This document shows, piece by piece, positions 45,762 through 55,375 of a DNA stretch of 64,000 nucleotides. The translations under genes were made by a program, and so were the position numbers. Below the pieces are notes generated by a model. The model ran no database searches and was not told where the DNA came from. It saw nothing but the letters and a program-made list of their open reading frames with translations. The DNA is from Fulvimarina manganoxydans (GTDB taxonomy: Bacteria > Pseudomonadota > Alphaproteobacteria > Rhizobiales > Rhizobiaceae). The stretch spans positions 33,321 to 97,320 of the forward strand of contig NZ_FWXR01000018.1 in the NCBI RefSeq assembly GCF_900176465.1, given 5' to 3'. Within the stretch, counting starts at the first letter, position 1. Each line of letters begins with the position of its first letter.

Positions 45762-47584
45762 CGGCGTGCTTTCAGTTGATCGTCATAGGCGGCGCGGGCC
45801 GACTGGACCTCGCGGCGGTTCGAAACTTCCGGGATGGCGACGTCCCACCAATGGCCGCCATGGGGCGTCGAGGGATAGGGGTCGGTGTCGATGACGACGA
45901 CATAGGGGCCCGTCTTGCCGCCGCGCTCGGCAAGGGCGGCCTCCAGCTCGGCGATGGAGCCGACCTTCACCGCCTCGGCCCCCATGGCGCGGGCATGGGC
46001 GGCAAAGTCGATCGCCGGCGGGTTGCTGAGGTTGGAGGAGGCATAGAGATTGTTGAACTCGGCGCCGCCGCTCGCGACCTGCAGGCGGTTGATACAGCCA
46101 TAGCCGCGATTGTCGGTGACGACGACGGTGAAGGACACGCCCATCATGGCGGCGGTCGCCAGCTCGGAATTCGCCATCATGTATGAGCCGTCGCCGAGCA
46201 TGCAGATGACGTCGCGCTCGGGCTCGGCCATCTTGATGCCGAGCGCTCCGGCGATCTCGTAGCCCATGCAGGAATAGCCATATTCCATGTGATAGGCGCC
46301 GGGGCGCGGGGCCTTCCAGAGCTTGTGAAGTTCGCCCGGCATGGTGCCCGCCGCGCACATGACGACGCTGTCCTTCCCGCTCGCCCGCTGGACGGCGCCG
46401 ATCACCTGGGCGTCGGTCGGAAGGGCATTGCCGCCCTCCTCCGGAGCGTTCGTCAGGGGATCGACCGAGGCGAACCAGGCTGATTTCAGATCGGCCGGCG
46501 GGGCCGGCGCGCGGTGGTCGCCGAGCGCCTCGCTCAGCGCTTCGAGCGCCACTTTCGCATCGGCTGAGAGCGGCTCGGCGCCATGCTTCATGGCGTCATA
46601 GGCGGCGACATTGATCGAGACCAATACGCGGTCGGGGTTCTGGAAGAGCGCCCAGGAGCCCGTGGTGAAATCCTGAAACCTCGTGCCGACACCGATGACG
46701 AGATCGGCCTTCCGGCAGACCGCATTGGCCGAGCTCGCGCCGGTGACGCCGACCGGGCCGAAATTATACGGATCGTCGAAGGCGAGCGCCGACTTGCCCG
46801 CCTGGCTTTCCACCACCGGAATGGCAGAACGCGTCGCAAAGGATTGGAGCGCCTCGCAGGCGCCGGAATAATGAACGCCGCCCCCGGCGACGATGACCGG
46901 CGCCTTGGCTTGGCGGATCAGATCGGCGACCCGTTCGACCTCTCTGGCGTCGGGCGCCGGCCGGCGGCGATACCAGATCTTCGGCTCGAAAAAGGCCTGT
47001 GGCCAGTCATAGGCCTCGGCCTGGACATCCTGGCAGAAGGCGAGCGTCACCGGGCCGCATTCGGCCGGATCGGTCATCACGCGCATGGCTCGGGGCAGGG
47101 CGGTCAAGAGCTGCTCGGGGCGCGTGATGCGGTCGAAATAGCGTGAGACCGGGCGGAAGCAGTCATTGACCGTCAGCGTCCCGTCGCCGAAATCCTCGAT
47201 CTGCTGAAGAACGGGATCGGGACCGCGCCCGGCGAAGACGTCGCTTGGCACGAGAAGCACCGGCAGGCGGTTCACATGGGCAAGGCCCGCCGCCGTGACC
47301 ATATTCGTCGCGCCGGGACCGATCGAGGAGGTGATCATCATGGCGCGGCGACGGCCCAACTGCTTGGCATAGGCGATCGCCGCATGGGCCATGGTCTGTT
47401 CGTTCTGGCCGCGAAGGGTCTTCATCGTCTCGCGCGCGCCTTCCAGCGCCTCGCCGAGACCGGCCACATTGCCATGGCCGAATATCGCCCAGCAGCCGGC
47501 GATGAAGGGCTCGCCCTCCTCCGTCATCTGGGCCGAGAGCCAGCGGATCATGGCCTGGGCGGCCGTCAGCCTGATCGTCGTCAT
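45758..47584 (-). CDS. iolD: 3D-(3,5/4)-Trihydroxycyclohexane-1,2-dione hydrolase
   Basis: This 608-aa thiamine-diphosphate enzyme cleaves the ring of the cyclic diketone to 5-deoxy-glucuronate. The N-terminal domain has [21 protein letters not shown] (core [12 protein letters not shown]) and the C-terminal cofactor motif runs from [14 protein letters not shown] to [10 protein letters not shown]. The order iolC-iolD-iolE-iolB with 4-bp overlaps at each junction is clear. Confidence 0.96.
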   Translation of the reverse strand: MTTIRLTAAQAMIRWLSAQMTEEGEPFIAGCWAIFGHGNVAGLGEALEGARETMKTLRGQNEQTMAHAAIAYAKQLGRRRAMMITSSIGPGATNMVTAAGLAHVNRLPVLLVPSDVFAGRGPDPVLQQIEDFGDGTLTVNDCFRPVSRYFDRITRPEQLLTALPRAMRVMTDPAECGPVTLAFCQDVQAEAYDWPQAFFEPKIWYRRRPAPDAREVERVADLIRQAKAPVIVAGGGVHYSGACEALQSFATRSAIPVVESQAGKSALAFDDPYNFGPVGVTGASSANAVCRKADLVIGVGTRFQDFTTGSWALFQNPDRVLVSINVAAYDAMKHGAEPLSADAKVALEALSEALGDHRAPAPPADLKSAWFASVDPLTNAPEEGGNALPTDAQVIGAVQRASGKDSVVMCAAGTMPGELHKLWKAPRPGAYHMEYGYSCMGYEIAGALGIKMAEPERDVICMLGDGSYMMANSELATAAMMGVSFTVVVTDNRGYGCINRLQVASGGAEFNNLYASSNLSNPPAIDFAAHARAMGAEAVKVGSIAELEAALAERGGKTGPYVVVIDTDPYPSTPHGGHWWDVAIPEVSNRREVQSARAAYDDQLKARR

Positions 47585-49494
47585 GCGCCTGTCTCCCTGT
47601 CGTTTCGTGCCAGCGCCTGATCCCAGAGCCCGCAGAGACGGGTGAAGTTCTCCGTCATGCGCGCGATCGCAGTCTCGTCGTCGATCCGGTCGGCGAACCA
47701 GTCCCGCGCCGCATCCCCGAAAATGGTGCGTCCGACCGCAAAGCCTTTCACCAGCTTGTGGCGGGTGGCCTCGGCGAAACTTGCCGCCAGCTCAGTCTCG
47801 CTGGCGTCGAGCCCGAGCACCACCACGCCGCGGCAATGGGGATCGTTTTCTTCGATCGCCCGGCAGGCGGTCTCCCAGGCGCGTGCGCTCGTCAAGGGTT
47901 CGAGTTTCCACCAATCGGGATGGATGCCGATCTCGTAGGTGCGGCGAATGAGTGTCGCGACGGTGTCGTCGTCGACGGGCCCGACCTTGGAGGGGATGAT
48001 CTCCAGGAGAAATTCCAGCCGGTTGCGCCGCGCCGAGGTAAAGAGCCGCTTCAGCGTCTCCTCCTGGGCGGCCCGCATGGCCGCCTCGTCCTCCGGGTGG
48101 CAGAAGCAGAGAACCTTGACCACCTGATGGAGCGGCCATTCGCTCAAGCCCCCGGCATCGGGGCCGAGTTCGGCTTCGAATTCGAGTGGGCGCGAGCCCG
48201 GCAATTCGGCGGGCCGCGCGACCCAGAGGCCGGTGCCGGTCGCTGCCTGGAGCGCGCTGCGGCCGAGCCGGTCGTCGCACAGGAGCCCATAGCCCGGTCG
48301 CCCATCGGCGACCGCGAGGGTTGCCTTCAGGCAGAGGTCCTTGAAACGACCGATGCGCCGAGGCGTCGCCCCGTCCAGTTCTTCCATCTGAATGCGATGG
48401 TCGAAGGCGAAGACGCGCATCTGCGGCCATTCACCATGGCGGTTCGTCGACCAGTGAAGCTGGTCGAGCTCGCGGTCGTGGCGAAGCGCCGGCGTCTTGA
48501 CGCCGCGTTTCAAGAAGAACTGCAGCTCTTCAAGGCTCGGATAGGCCGGCGTGCAGCCATGGCGCGACACCGCGAAGGCGCCGCAGGCATTGGCATATTC
48601 CAGCGCACGCGGCCATGTCTCGTCGTCGAGCCAGCCTTTCAGAAGGCCCGACATGAAGCCGTCGCCCGCGCCGAGCACGTTGAACACCTCGATCGGGAAG
48701 CCCGGCCCGGTCTGTCCCTCGTCGAGGGATTGGGGGATTTTTCCGGTGAAGGCGGCCGCGCCCGCAGCGCCCCGCTTGCAGATCAGCGTCGCCGAGGTCT
48801 TCTCGCGCACCGCGCGCAAGGCTTCCAACGTGTCCGTCGAGCCGCCGGCGATGTGGAACTCCTCTTCCGTCCCGACGATGAGGTCGAAGAGGCCGAGATG
48901 GCTCTGAAGGCGCTCGGTGACGGCGGCGCTCTCGATGAAGCGGTTCTCGCCGTCGCCATGGCCGGACAGGCCCCAGAGATTGGGGCGATAGTCGATATCG
49001 AGGGCGGTGCGTGCGCCGTGCTGGCGCGCCAGACGGAGCGCTTTGAGTACGGCGGCTTCCGTGCGCGGATGGGACAGATGTGTGCCCGTCGCGACCACTG
49101 CGCGGGCCTCGGCGATGAAGCCCTCCTCGATGTCTTCCTCGCAGAGCGCCATGTCGGCGCAGTTCTCGCGATAGAAGATCAGGGGAAAGGAGTTTTCGTC
49201 GCGAATGCCGAGAAGGACGAGGGCGGTGAGGCGCTCCGGGTCCGTCTTCACGCCGCGCACGTCGACGCCTTCCTTGACGAGTTCCTCGCGCAGGAAGCGG
49301 CCCATATGCTCGTCGCCGACCCGCGTGATCAATGCGGATTTGAGGCCGAGCCGCGCCGTACCCGTCGCCATATTGGTGGGCGAGCCGCCGACATATTTCT
49401 GGAACGAACCCATGTCCTCGAGGCGCCCGCCGACCTGGGCGCCGTAGAGATCGACGGAGGAGCGACCGATGGTGATGATGTCGAGTGGTTTCAC
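47581..49494 (-). CDS. iolC: 5-Dehydro-2-deoxygluconokinase fused to a DUF2090 domain
   Basis: This 637-aa protein combines an N-terminal PfkB sugar kinase, with YVGGSPTNMATGTARLG and the catalytic Asp in NVLGAGDGFMSGLLKGW, and a C-terminal domain of about 300 residues with VFAFDHRIQMEELDG, which matches DUF2090 and is aldolase-like. The kinase phosphorylates 5-dehydro-2-deoxygluconate; the C-terminal domain is found in many proteobacterial IolC proteins and may supply the following IolJ-type cleavage, although that is inferred. It overlaps both neighbours by ATGA. Confidence 0.94.
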   Translation of the reverse strand: MKPLDIITIGRSSVDLYGAQVGGRLEDMGSFQKYVGGSPTNMATGTARLGLKSALITRVGDEHMGRFLREELVKEGVDVRGVKTDPERLTALVLLGIRDENSFPLIFYRENCADMALCEEDIEEGFIAEARAVVATGTHLSHPRTEAAVLKALRLARQHGARTALDIDYRPNLWGLSGHGDGENRFIESAAVTERLQSHLGLFDLIVGTEEEFHIAGGSTDTLEALRAVREKTSATLICKRGAAGAAAFTGKIPQSLDEGQTGPGFPIEVFNVLGAGDGFMSGLLKGWLDDETWPRALEYANACGAFAVSRHGCTPAYPSLEELQFFLKRGVKTPALRHDRELDQLHWSTNRHGEWPQMRVFAFDHRIQMEELDGATPRRIGRFKDLCLKATLAVADGRPGYGLLCDDRLGRSALQAATGTGLWVARPAELPGSRPLEFEAELGPDAGGLSEWPLHQVVKVLCFCHPEDEAAMRAAQEETLKRLFTSARRNRLEFLLEIIPSKVGPVDDDTVATLIRRTYEIGIHPDWWKLEPLTSARAWETACRAIEENDPHCRGVVVLGLDASETELAASFAEATRHKLVKGFAVGRTIFGDAARDWFADRIDDETAIARMTENFTRLCGLWDQALARNDRETGA

Positions 49495-50267
49495 ACCGTG
49501 CCTCCCAGCGATCCTTCGAGTTCGGCCATGTCCTGGCCGCCGGCCATCATGTCCTGCAGCTCTTCCGGCTTGATCTCCCCGCGCTTGGCCGTTCCCAGGG
49601 TCTGGCCGCGATTGAGCACGGTGAAGCGGTCGCCGATCGCCATGGCATGGCGGACATTGTGGGTGATGAAGACGACGCCGACGCCGCTCTTGCGAACCCG
49701 GTCGATGGTCGAGAGGACATTGGCGGTCTGGCGCACGCCGAGCGCCGAGGTCGGCTCGTCGAGGATCAGGACCTTGGCGCCGAAATAGACCGCCCTTGCG
49801 ATCGCCACCGTCTGGCGCTCGCCGCCCGACAGGGTGCCGACCGCCTGGGTTGGGGCGCGCAGGTTGATGCCCATGCGCTGCATCTCATCCATCGTCACCT
49901 GATTGGCCAGGCGAAAGTCGATGAATCTGAACGGCCCAACCTTGCGGACCGGCTCACGGCCCATCCAGAAATTGCGGGTCACGCTCATCAGTGGGATCAT
50001 CGCCAGATCCTGATAGACCGTCGCGATCCCCGCGCCCATCGCGTCGCGCGGGTTCTGGAAGCTCATCGGCTCGCCGCCGATCAGGATCTCGCCCTTGGTC
50101 GGCTTGTGGACGCCGGCCATGGTCTTGATGAAGGTCGACTTGCCGGCGCCGTTGTCGCCGAGAAGGCAGTGGCATTCGCCGGGACGAACGTCGAAGGAGA
50201 CGCCGTTTAGGGCGATCACCGGGCCGAAATGCTTCTCGATATTCTTCATTTCGATCAAGGGCGACAT
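49491..50267 (-). CDS. iatA: Inositol ABC transporter ATP-binding protein
   Basis: This protein of about 258 aa is a single-domain sugar-type ATPase with Walker A GDNGAGKST, signature TLSGGERQTVAIARA and Walker B VLILDEPTSALG. Most inositol and ribose ATPases have two fused domains of about 500 aa, so this is the single-domain FrcA-like form. The ATG at 50267 shares one base with the permease stop (TGATG), and the stop overlaps the iolC start by four bases. The function as an inositol importer is inferred from its iol neighbours; the symbol follows the Caulobacter transporter. Confidence 0.85.
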   Translation of the reverse strand: MSPLIEMKNIEKHFGPVIALNGVSFDVRPGECHCLLGDNGAGKSTFIKTMAGVHKPTKGEILIGGEPMSFQNPRDAMGAGIATVYQDLAMIPLMSVTRNFWMGREPVRKVGPFRFIDFRLANQVTMDEMQRMGINLRAPTQAVGTLSGGERQTVAIARAVYFGAKVLILDEPTSALGVRQTANVLSTIDRVRKSGVGVVFITHNVRHAMAIGDRFTVLNRGQTLGTAKRGEIKPEELQDMMAGGQDMAELEGSLGGTV

Positions 50268-51376
50268 CAGCGTTCTCCCGTGATCGCGCGGCGGATATAG
50301 GTGTTGAAGACGACGGCGAGGATCAGGATCGTGCCGAGAAAGACGCGGAAGAGCGAGCTTTCGGCCTGGGCGAAGAACAGGCCCTGCTGGACGACGCCGA
50401 AGATCAGCGCGCCGAGGGCGGCGCCGACGATCGAGCCATAGCCGCCGGTCAGAAGCGCGCCGCCGATGACGACGCAGATGATCGCCTCGAACTCCTTCAA
50501 CAGACCGCGATCGGCGGCGGCGGAACCGAATTCCATCACCTGGGACGTGGCGAAGACCGTGGCGCAGAAGGCCGTCGTCATGAACATGAGGATCTTCACC
50601 CGCGCGACCGGCACGCCGACATAGCGCGCGGCCTGGGCATCGCCTCCCGATGCGAAGATCCAGTTGCCGAAGCGGGTGCGTGTCAGAACGATGTGGGCGA
50701 CGATGATGAGGCCCAGCGCCCAGAGGACGACCATGGGGATGCCGTCGATGATCGGCTGGCCGGTGCGGGTGCCCCGCGTATAGGTTTCCGTCCAGCCATT
50801 TTCGGCGAGCCAGACGAACAGACCTGAAAACGCCTTGCCACCGAAAAGCGGCGCCAGCCAGTCGCCTTCCGCTAGCGGCGCGATGCCGCCGATGATGGTC
50901 TGCTGGGTGGTCAGAATGGAAAGCCAGATGGTGAGGCCGCGCAGGACATAGAGCGAGCCGAGGGTGACGATGAAGCTCGGAAGGCCGGTGCGGATGACCA
51001 GAAGGCCGTTGAGGGCGCCGATCGCGATCGCCACTAGAAAGGCGACGAGGATCGCGCTCCAGACCGGCCAGCCCCATTGGACCGAGAGGATCGCGATGAC
51101 GATGCCTGAAAAGCCGATCATCGAGCCGACCGAGAGGTCGAATTCCCCGGCGATCATCAACAGGCAGGCGCCGACCGCGATGATCGCGAATTGGGCGGAG
51201 ACGACCGTCCAGTTCATCACGCCCTGAAGGCCGAACATGCCCGAATCCCGGGCGATGGCAAAGAAAAAGACGAAGACCAGGATCGCGCCGCAAATGGAGC
51301 CGAGCTCGGGCCGCACCAGGGCCGAACGCAGCCGCGATCTGGATTTGAGACGTTCGTCATCGGCGGCGATGGTCAT
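50267..51376 (-). CDS. iatP: Inositol ABC transporter permease
   Basis: This 369-aa membrane protein belongs to the ribose/inositol permease family (RbsC type). It has about ten membrane segments with the GEFDLSVGSMIGFSGI and ALNGLLVIRTGLPSFIVTLGSL motifs (core GLPSFIVTLGSL) and GNWIFASGGDAQAARYVGV. It couples to the ATPase gene that overlaps its stop. The 646-bp gap to the upstream binding protein gene is unusually long for one operon. Confidence 0.88.
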   Translation of the reverse strand: MTIAADDERLKSRSRLRSALVRPELGSICGAILVFVFFFAIARDSGMFGLQGVMNWTVVSAQFAIIAVGACLLMIAGEFDLSVGSMIGFSGIVIAILSVQWGWPVWSAILVAFLVAIAIGALNGLLVIRTGLPSFIVTLGSLYVLRGLTIWLSILTTQQTIIGGIAPLAEGDWLAPLFGGKAFSGLFVWLAENGWTETYTRGTRTGQPIIDGIPMVVLWALGLIIVAHIVLTRTRFGNWIFASGGDAQAARYVGVPVARVKILMFMTTAFCATVFATSQVMEFGSAAADRGLLKEFEAIICVVIGGALLTGGYGSIVGAALGALIFGVVQQGLFFAQAESSLFRVFLGTILILAVVFNTYIRRAITGER

Positions 51377-52022
51377 CGCGGCGTCACCTCTTCAATGGGT
51401 CGGTGGATGAAAACGGGCGCTCGAAGCGCCGAAGGATGTGAGCGGAAAGGTCCCTCGACCTTTCCGTTCGCATCCGCGCGTCAGAGCCGAGGCTCGGAGC
51501 GGATGGGCTTGGACGCTGGGGAAGGTTTCTCGATATCGGCCTGCTCAACCCCTGAAAATGACGACAAGACCCTCTGCGCAACGTCATTCTCGGTCCCGGT
51601 GCCCTCGGGGTTCATACAGCCGACGATAAGTCTCAATCGTGAGAGCTTGAAACCGACCGTTGTCCTGCTCATGATCTCAGCGATCTGTTTCGGCAGCCGG
51701 CAGCAAGCACCCGACGACTTCTCCCCCGTGGGGAGACGGTGCCCGAAGGGCGGATGAGGGGTATAGCCTCGCGATATCAAGGGTTCCGCCAATTGGCGCT
51801 TCCCTCATCGAAGCCGCGGCAAAGCCCTCATCGCCTGCCGGCACTTCTCCCCATGGGGGAGAAGCCGAAGCATCTAGGCTCGGCTCTTAACCGTCAGCGA
51901 GAATACGCTCGAAGGCCGCAGGGACTTCCCCCGAGCATTCCGCGTCCTTCGGCAAGGCATGGTGTCGTGCATCATGACGCCGATCGTCTGCAATCCGCTC
52001 GGGGAGCCTCTCCGCTTGAAGC
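51377..52022. other. 646-bp gap within the inositol gene run, with hairpins and mosaic repeats
   Basis: No gene is apparent. A perfect eight-pair stem (CGGAAAGG at 51443-51450 with CCTTTCCG at 51459-51466) lies about 67 bases before the permease start. Repeat family 2 occupies about 51664-51735 and CTTCTCCCC palindromes occur near 51719 and 51845. A patch near 51578 with CGTCATTCTCGG resembles the end of repeat family 1. The gap may explain higher expression of the binding protein than of the downstream genes. Confidence 0.55.
51664..51735. repeat. Mosaic intergenic repeat family 2, copy D
   Basis: This segment shares GGCAGCCGGCAGCAAG, CGACGACTTCTCCCCC and nearby GCGAT.TGT.TC with 56466-56541, in the same orientation. 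Each copy ends at a CTTCTCCCC palindrome of the type widespread in Hyphomicrobiales. Confidence 0.75.
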
Positions 52023-52976
52023 TCAGCGATACTGGCCGGCCAGCGCCTCGACCTGATCGAGATTGTCCTTGGTGATGAAGCCCGGACCCGAATTCACGTC
52101 GTTCGAGGGGATGACCCCGTAGCGGTCGTAATTGGTCAGGAAGACGACCGGCAGATAGCCTTGCAGGAAGGGCTGCTGATCGATCGCGAAGTCGACGATG
52201 TCGTCGCGGATCGCCTGGGCGATCTCGCCGGACAGATCGAAGGTCGCGAACACGGTCTGGTCACCGCCAAGGCCCTGTTCCTGGACCGCGCGGATCGTCG
52301 GATGGGCGGAGGTGGGCCCGAGGGTCAGGATCGCGTCGGTATCGGGATTGGCCGAGAGATAGGCCGAGACCGTGTTCTGGATCTGACCCGGATCCTGGCC
52401 GGCATCGATCATCTGATTGCCGAATTCGACGCCGAGCCCTTCCGCAAAGCCGCGGCAGCGCTCCACCGAGGCCGGATTGGTGATGTAGTGATTGACGCAG
52501 ACGAAGTGGCTCGCGCCCTCCTTCTTGGCGCGCTCGCCGGCAAGGCGCCCGGCCTCGAATTCCGGCTGGCCCACATGCATGAGAGCGCCGAGCTCCTTGG
52601 ATTGCTCGGCGGTGCCCGAATTGATGGTGATCACCGGAATGCCCTGATCGACGGCCGCGCGGATCGGGCCGGACAGGACGTCGAAGTCGGCGATCGTCAC
52701 GATGATGCCGTCGGGATTGGAAGCGGTCGCCTGCTCGACGATGCGGGCCATGTCGGCGAGATCGCCCGTCGGGGGATTGCGATAGTCGACGGTGACGTCG
52801 AGCTCGTCGGCGGCGAGCTTGATCGCGTTGCGGATCGTGTTCCACCAGGAATCGGAGTCCGGCGCATGGCTGATCAGCACGAATTGCTCGCCGCCATTGT
52901 CTTGGGCCGACGCGGCAAAGGGCAGGGTCGATGCGGCGAGGCCGAGGGCCGTCGCGCACAGCAGAGACTTCATCAT
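52023..52976 (-). CDS. ibpA: Inositol ABC transporter substrate-binding protein
   Basis: This protein of about 317 aa is a periplasmic sugar-binding protein (Peripla_BP_4 type) with signal peptide MMKSLLCATALGLAASTLPF and AASAQD cleavage. It has DFDVLSGPIRAAVDQGIPVITINSG (core AAVDQGIPVITINSG) and later FATFDLSG and FAIDQQPFLQGY, common in ribose/inositol binders. GGAGG lies five bases before the ATG at 52976. A TGGAATATTCCA palindrome lies about 55 bases upstream. The inositol role comes from neighbouring iol genes and this shared operator. Confidence 0.87.
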   Translation of the reverse strand: MMKSLLCATALGLAASTLPFAASAQDNGGEQFVLISHAPDSDSWWNTIRNAIKLAADELDVTVDYRNPPTGDLADMARIVEQATASNPDGIIVTIADFDVLSGPIRAAVDQGIPVITINSGTAEQSKELGALMHVGQPEFEAGRLAGERAKKEGASHFVCVNHYITNPASVERCRGFAEGLGVEFGNQMIDAGQDPGQIQNTVSAYLSANPDTDAILTLGPTSAHPTIRAVQEQGLGGDQTVFATFDLSGEIAQAIRDDIVDFAIDQQPFLQGYLPVVFLTNYDRYGVIPSNDVNSGPGFITKDNLDQVEALAGQYR

Positions 52977-53030
52977 GAGTTCCTCCCGAAACGATTTGCG
53001 AGCCACTCCTCCCCAGGGCGGCGGCTACGA

Positions 53031-53044
53031 ATGGAATATTCCAT
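53031..53044. promoter_or_regulatory. Candidate IolR operator at the binding-protein promoter
   Basis: ATGGAATATTCCAT is a perfect 14-bp palindrome 55 bases before the binding-protein start. It shares ATATTCCAT with the operator-like palindrome at 54087-54108. The central spacing is two bases rather than the six reported for rhizobial IolR (GGAA-N6-TTCC), so this may be a weaker or altered site. Confidence 0.55.
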
Positions 53045-53173
53045 CTATTTATTCCGGATTGCAACCCTGTCGTTCCAAATTCTTCGCGCGGATCAGCGTG
53101 TCCCTTCGGCCGGCGACGCCGGACAGCCTCTTCCTTCGTTGCGGATAAGGACCTGTTCCAAGCCCTCGCAGCG

Positions 53174-53995
53174 TCACCGCGATCCGATGCGGCGTGTGCC
53201 GGTGGAGACGACGAGGGCGGTGGCGAGGGCGAGCGTCGCGGTGAGCGGGCGAAAGGCGCCGACATCGGTCTCGTTGACCGTCAGCACCGTGCCATTGAGG
53301 CGCCGCAGCGGGCTTGTCAGCGTGTCGGTGATCGCGACGATGGGAAGGGCGCGCCGCTGCGCCTCTTCGGCCAGCTCGATCGTGGCCGGCGTGTAGGGTG
53401 AGAAACTGATGGCGACGAGCGCATCACCCTCGCGCAGGGCGTGGCGGGTCTCGATCTGGCCGACCGCGCCGTGGAGCATGGCCGGGATCTCCATCTTTTC
53501 GAGCGTGTAGGCCATATAGCTCGCAACCGGAAAGGCACGGCGAAACCCCGCGATATGAATGGTTTGCGCCTTCGCCATCACGTCGACGGCTTTATTGAGG
53601 GCATCGGGGTCGACCGTTTCGGCCAGCCTTGCCAGGGAATGGCGACCCGCTTCCATGAATTCGGCGAGAAGCGCCCCGGGGGAATCCTGGCCATGATCGC
53701 GCAGAACCTCGATGCGTGTCGGATAATCCGGCCAACGCGGCGCATAGGCCTCGCGAAACAGCTTCTGCATCTCCGAATAGCCGGAAAAGCCGAAGAGTTG
53801 GCAGAAGCGGACAAAGGCCGAGGGCGGGACCTCGGCCGCCTCCGCAAGCTCGGCCACTGTCGAGACGGCGATCCGCTCCGGGGCCCGCGCGACGAGGTCG
53901 GCGCATTGGCGCAGACGCTTGGGCAGCGTCTCGCTCTCCTCCGCCAAGCGGCGGTGAAAGATTTCGAGCCGGGACGGCGCATCCGCAGCGGACAT
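53174..53995 (-). CDS. iolR: RpiR-family regulator, probable IolR
   Basis: This 273-aa protein has an N-terminal RpiR helix-turn-helix (STVAELAEAAEVPPSAFVRFCQLF, core LAEAAEVPPSAFVRFC, near residues 45-66) and a C-terminal SIS sugar-phosphate-binding domain with IHIAGFRRAFPVASYMAY and ALVAISFSPYTPATIEL. RpiR-type IolR proteins repress rhizobial inositol genes and respond to a pathway intermediate. It lies between two GGAA/TTCC palindromes and is divergent from the oxidoreductase gene at 54198. Identity is inferred from family and context. Confidence 0.85.
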   Translation of the reverse strand: MSAADAPSRLEIFHRRLAEESETLPKRLRQCADLVARAPERIAVSTVAELAEAAEVPPSAFVRFCQLFGFSGYSEMQKLFREAYAPRWPDYPTRIEVLRDHGQDSPGALLAEFMEAGRHSLARLAETVDPDALNKAVDVMAKAQTIHIAGFRRAFPVASYMAYTLEKMEIPAMLHGAVGQIETRHALREGDALVAISFSPYTPATIELAEEAQRRALPIVAITDTLTSPLRRLNGTVLTVNETDVGAFRPLTATLALATALVVSTGTRRIGSR

Positions 53996-54086
53996 GGCGT
54001 TACTCCTTCAATGGGGGCCTTCAATGGGGCCTTCCTTCAGGCCTTTATTTCGGACCGCTTGACAGAGGCGGCTGCGGCGAACCATA

Positions 54087-54108
54087 GAATGGAACAAATA
54101 TTCCATTC
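54087..54108. promoter_or_regulatory. Candidate IolR operator in the divergent region
   Basis: GAATGGAA, six bases CAAATA, and TTCCATTC form a perfect 8-bp-arm palindrome exactly of the GGAA-N6-TTCC type described for rhizobial RpiR-type IolR. It lies between the divergent regulator (starting 53995) and the oxidoreductase gene (54198), so it may control both. Confidence 0.7.
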
Positions 54109-54197
54109 CAGCAATCCGTTGGGAGAGCGGGTGCCGATCGAAGGGCCAAAACTCTTCGGGCGTGAATGGTTCGCGGGAATAGGGGAGGAGACGCGCC

Positions 54198-55331
54198 ATG
54201 CAAAGCCTCGGCATCGGCCTGATCGGGACCGGCTTCATGGGCAAGGCCCATGCGATCGCCTGGGCGAACGCCAATCGCGTGCTGGGAGGCCTGCCGCCGG
54301 TGCGTCTCGAACTCCTATGCGACACGCCGATCGAAAAGGCCGAGGCGATGGCGGGGCAGTTTGGTTTTGCCCGCGCCATAGACGACTGGCGCCGCTTAGT
54401 GGACGACCCGGCGGTGGACGTGGTCTCGATCACGACGCCGAACGCCCTGCATCGCCCGATCGCCGAAGCCGCGCTTGCCGCCGGCAAGCATGTGTGGTGC
54501 GAAAAGCCGCTTGGCGTGACGCTCGCCGATGGCGAGGCCATGGCGGCGGCCGCCGAGGCGAGCGGCCGGACGACGCTGGTCGGCTATAACTATCTGCGCA
54601 ATCCCGCCTTTCAGCATGCGAGACGCCTCATCGAGGAGGGGCGGATCGGACGCCTGTTCCATCTGCGCGGCTTTGTGGACGAGGACTATCAGGCCGATGG
54701 CTCGCTGCCCTGGACATGGCGGTCCCGGCGCGCGGAGGCCGGCCTTGGCGCCCTCGGAGACATCGGCGTTCATCTGGTCTCCCTGCTCACCGGCCTTGGC
54801 GGGCCGATCGTCTCGGTCGTCGCGGAGGCCGCCGCCGCCTATCCGACGCGCCCCCTCCCTGAAGGCGGCGAGGCCTCGGTCGAGAACGAGGATATCGCCT
54901 CGGCGCTCGTGCGCTTCGAGGCCGGGTTTCATGGGACGCTGGTCATCTCCCGCGCGGCCTGGGGGCGCAAAGGCTCGCTCGGTTTCGAGGCCCATGGCAC
55001 AAAGGGCATGATCCGCTTCGACCAGGAGCGCCTTAACGAGCTCGAACTCTATGTCGCCGAGGGCGCGAAATCGGAAGCCGGTTTCCGCACGATCCTGACG
55101 AGCGGCGAGCATCCCCCCTATGGCGCCTTCTGTCCGGCGCCGGGCCATTCTCTGGGCTTCAACGATCTGAAGGTGATCGAGGCCGGCGAGCTTCTTCGCA
55201 CGATCGCCGGGGGCGAGCGCGCCCGGCCGGACTTTGCCGAGGCGCTCGCCATCGAGCGCGTCGTCTATGCCATGGCCGAATCGGCCGATCGCGACGGCAG
55301 CCGCGTTGCCGTCAGCGCGATGGGCGGCTGA
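54198..55331 (+). CDS. Gfo/Idh/MocA-family oxidoreductase
   Basis: This 377-aa NAD(P)-dependent sugar or inositol dehydrogenase has the Rossmann motif GLIGTGFMGKAHA at the start, the catalytic Lys in WCEKPLG near residue 97, and a region DIGVHLVSLLTGLGG that supplies catalytic Asp and His. It precedes iolG by 44 bp, so it may oxidise another inositol isomer (scyllo- or D-chiro-inositol) or a derivative. Cofactor and stereochemistry cannot be read. Confidence 0.9.
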   Translation: MQSLGIGLIGTGFMGKAHAIAWANANRVLGGLPPVRLELLCDTPIEKAEAMAGQFGFARAIDDWRRLVDDPAVDVVSITTPNALHRPIAEAALAAGKHVWCEKPLGVTLADGEAMAAAAEASGRTTLVGYNYLRNPAFQHARRLIEEGRIGRLFHLRGFVDEDYQADGSLPWTWRSRRAEAGLGALGDIGVHLVSLLTGLGGPIVSVVAEAAAAYPTRPLPEGGEASVENEDIASALVRFEAGFHGTLVISRAAWGRKGSLGFEAHGTKGMIRFDQERLNELELYVAEGAKSEAGFRTILTSGEHPPYGAFCPAPGHSLGFNDLKVIEAGELLRTIAGGERARPDFAEALAIERVVYAMAESADRDGSRVAVSAMGG

Positions 55332-55375
55332 GCCTTATCCCCTGCGTCATTCACATCTCATTGGGAGATTCCATC

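Noticed and set aside
47758..49788. 676-codon open frame on the plus strand
   Set aside because: It is antisense to iolC and part of the inositol ATPase gene; no motif is recognisable.
51439..51470. GGAA...TTCC stem before the permease as an IolR site
   Set aside because: The spacing between GGAA and TTCC is 14 bases, not six, and the sequence forms a strong hairpin; it is better described as a stem.
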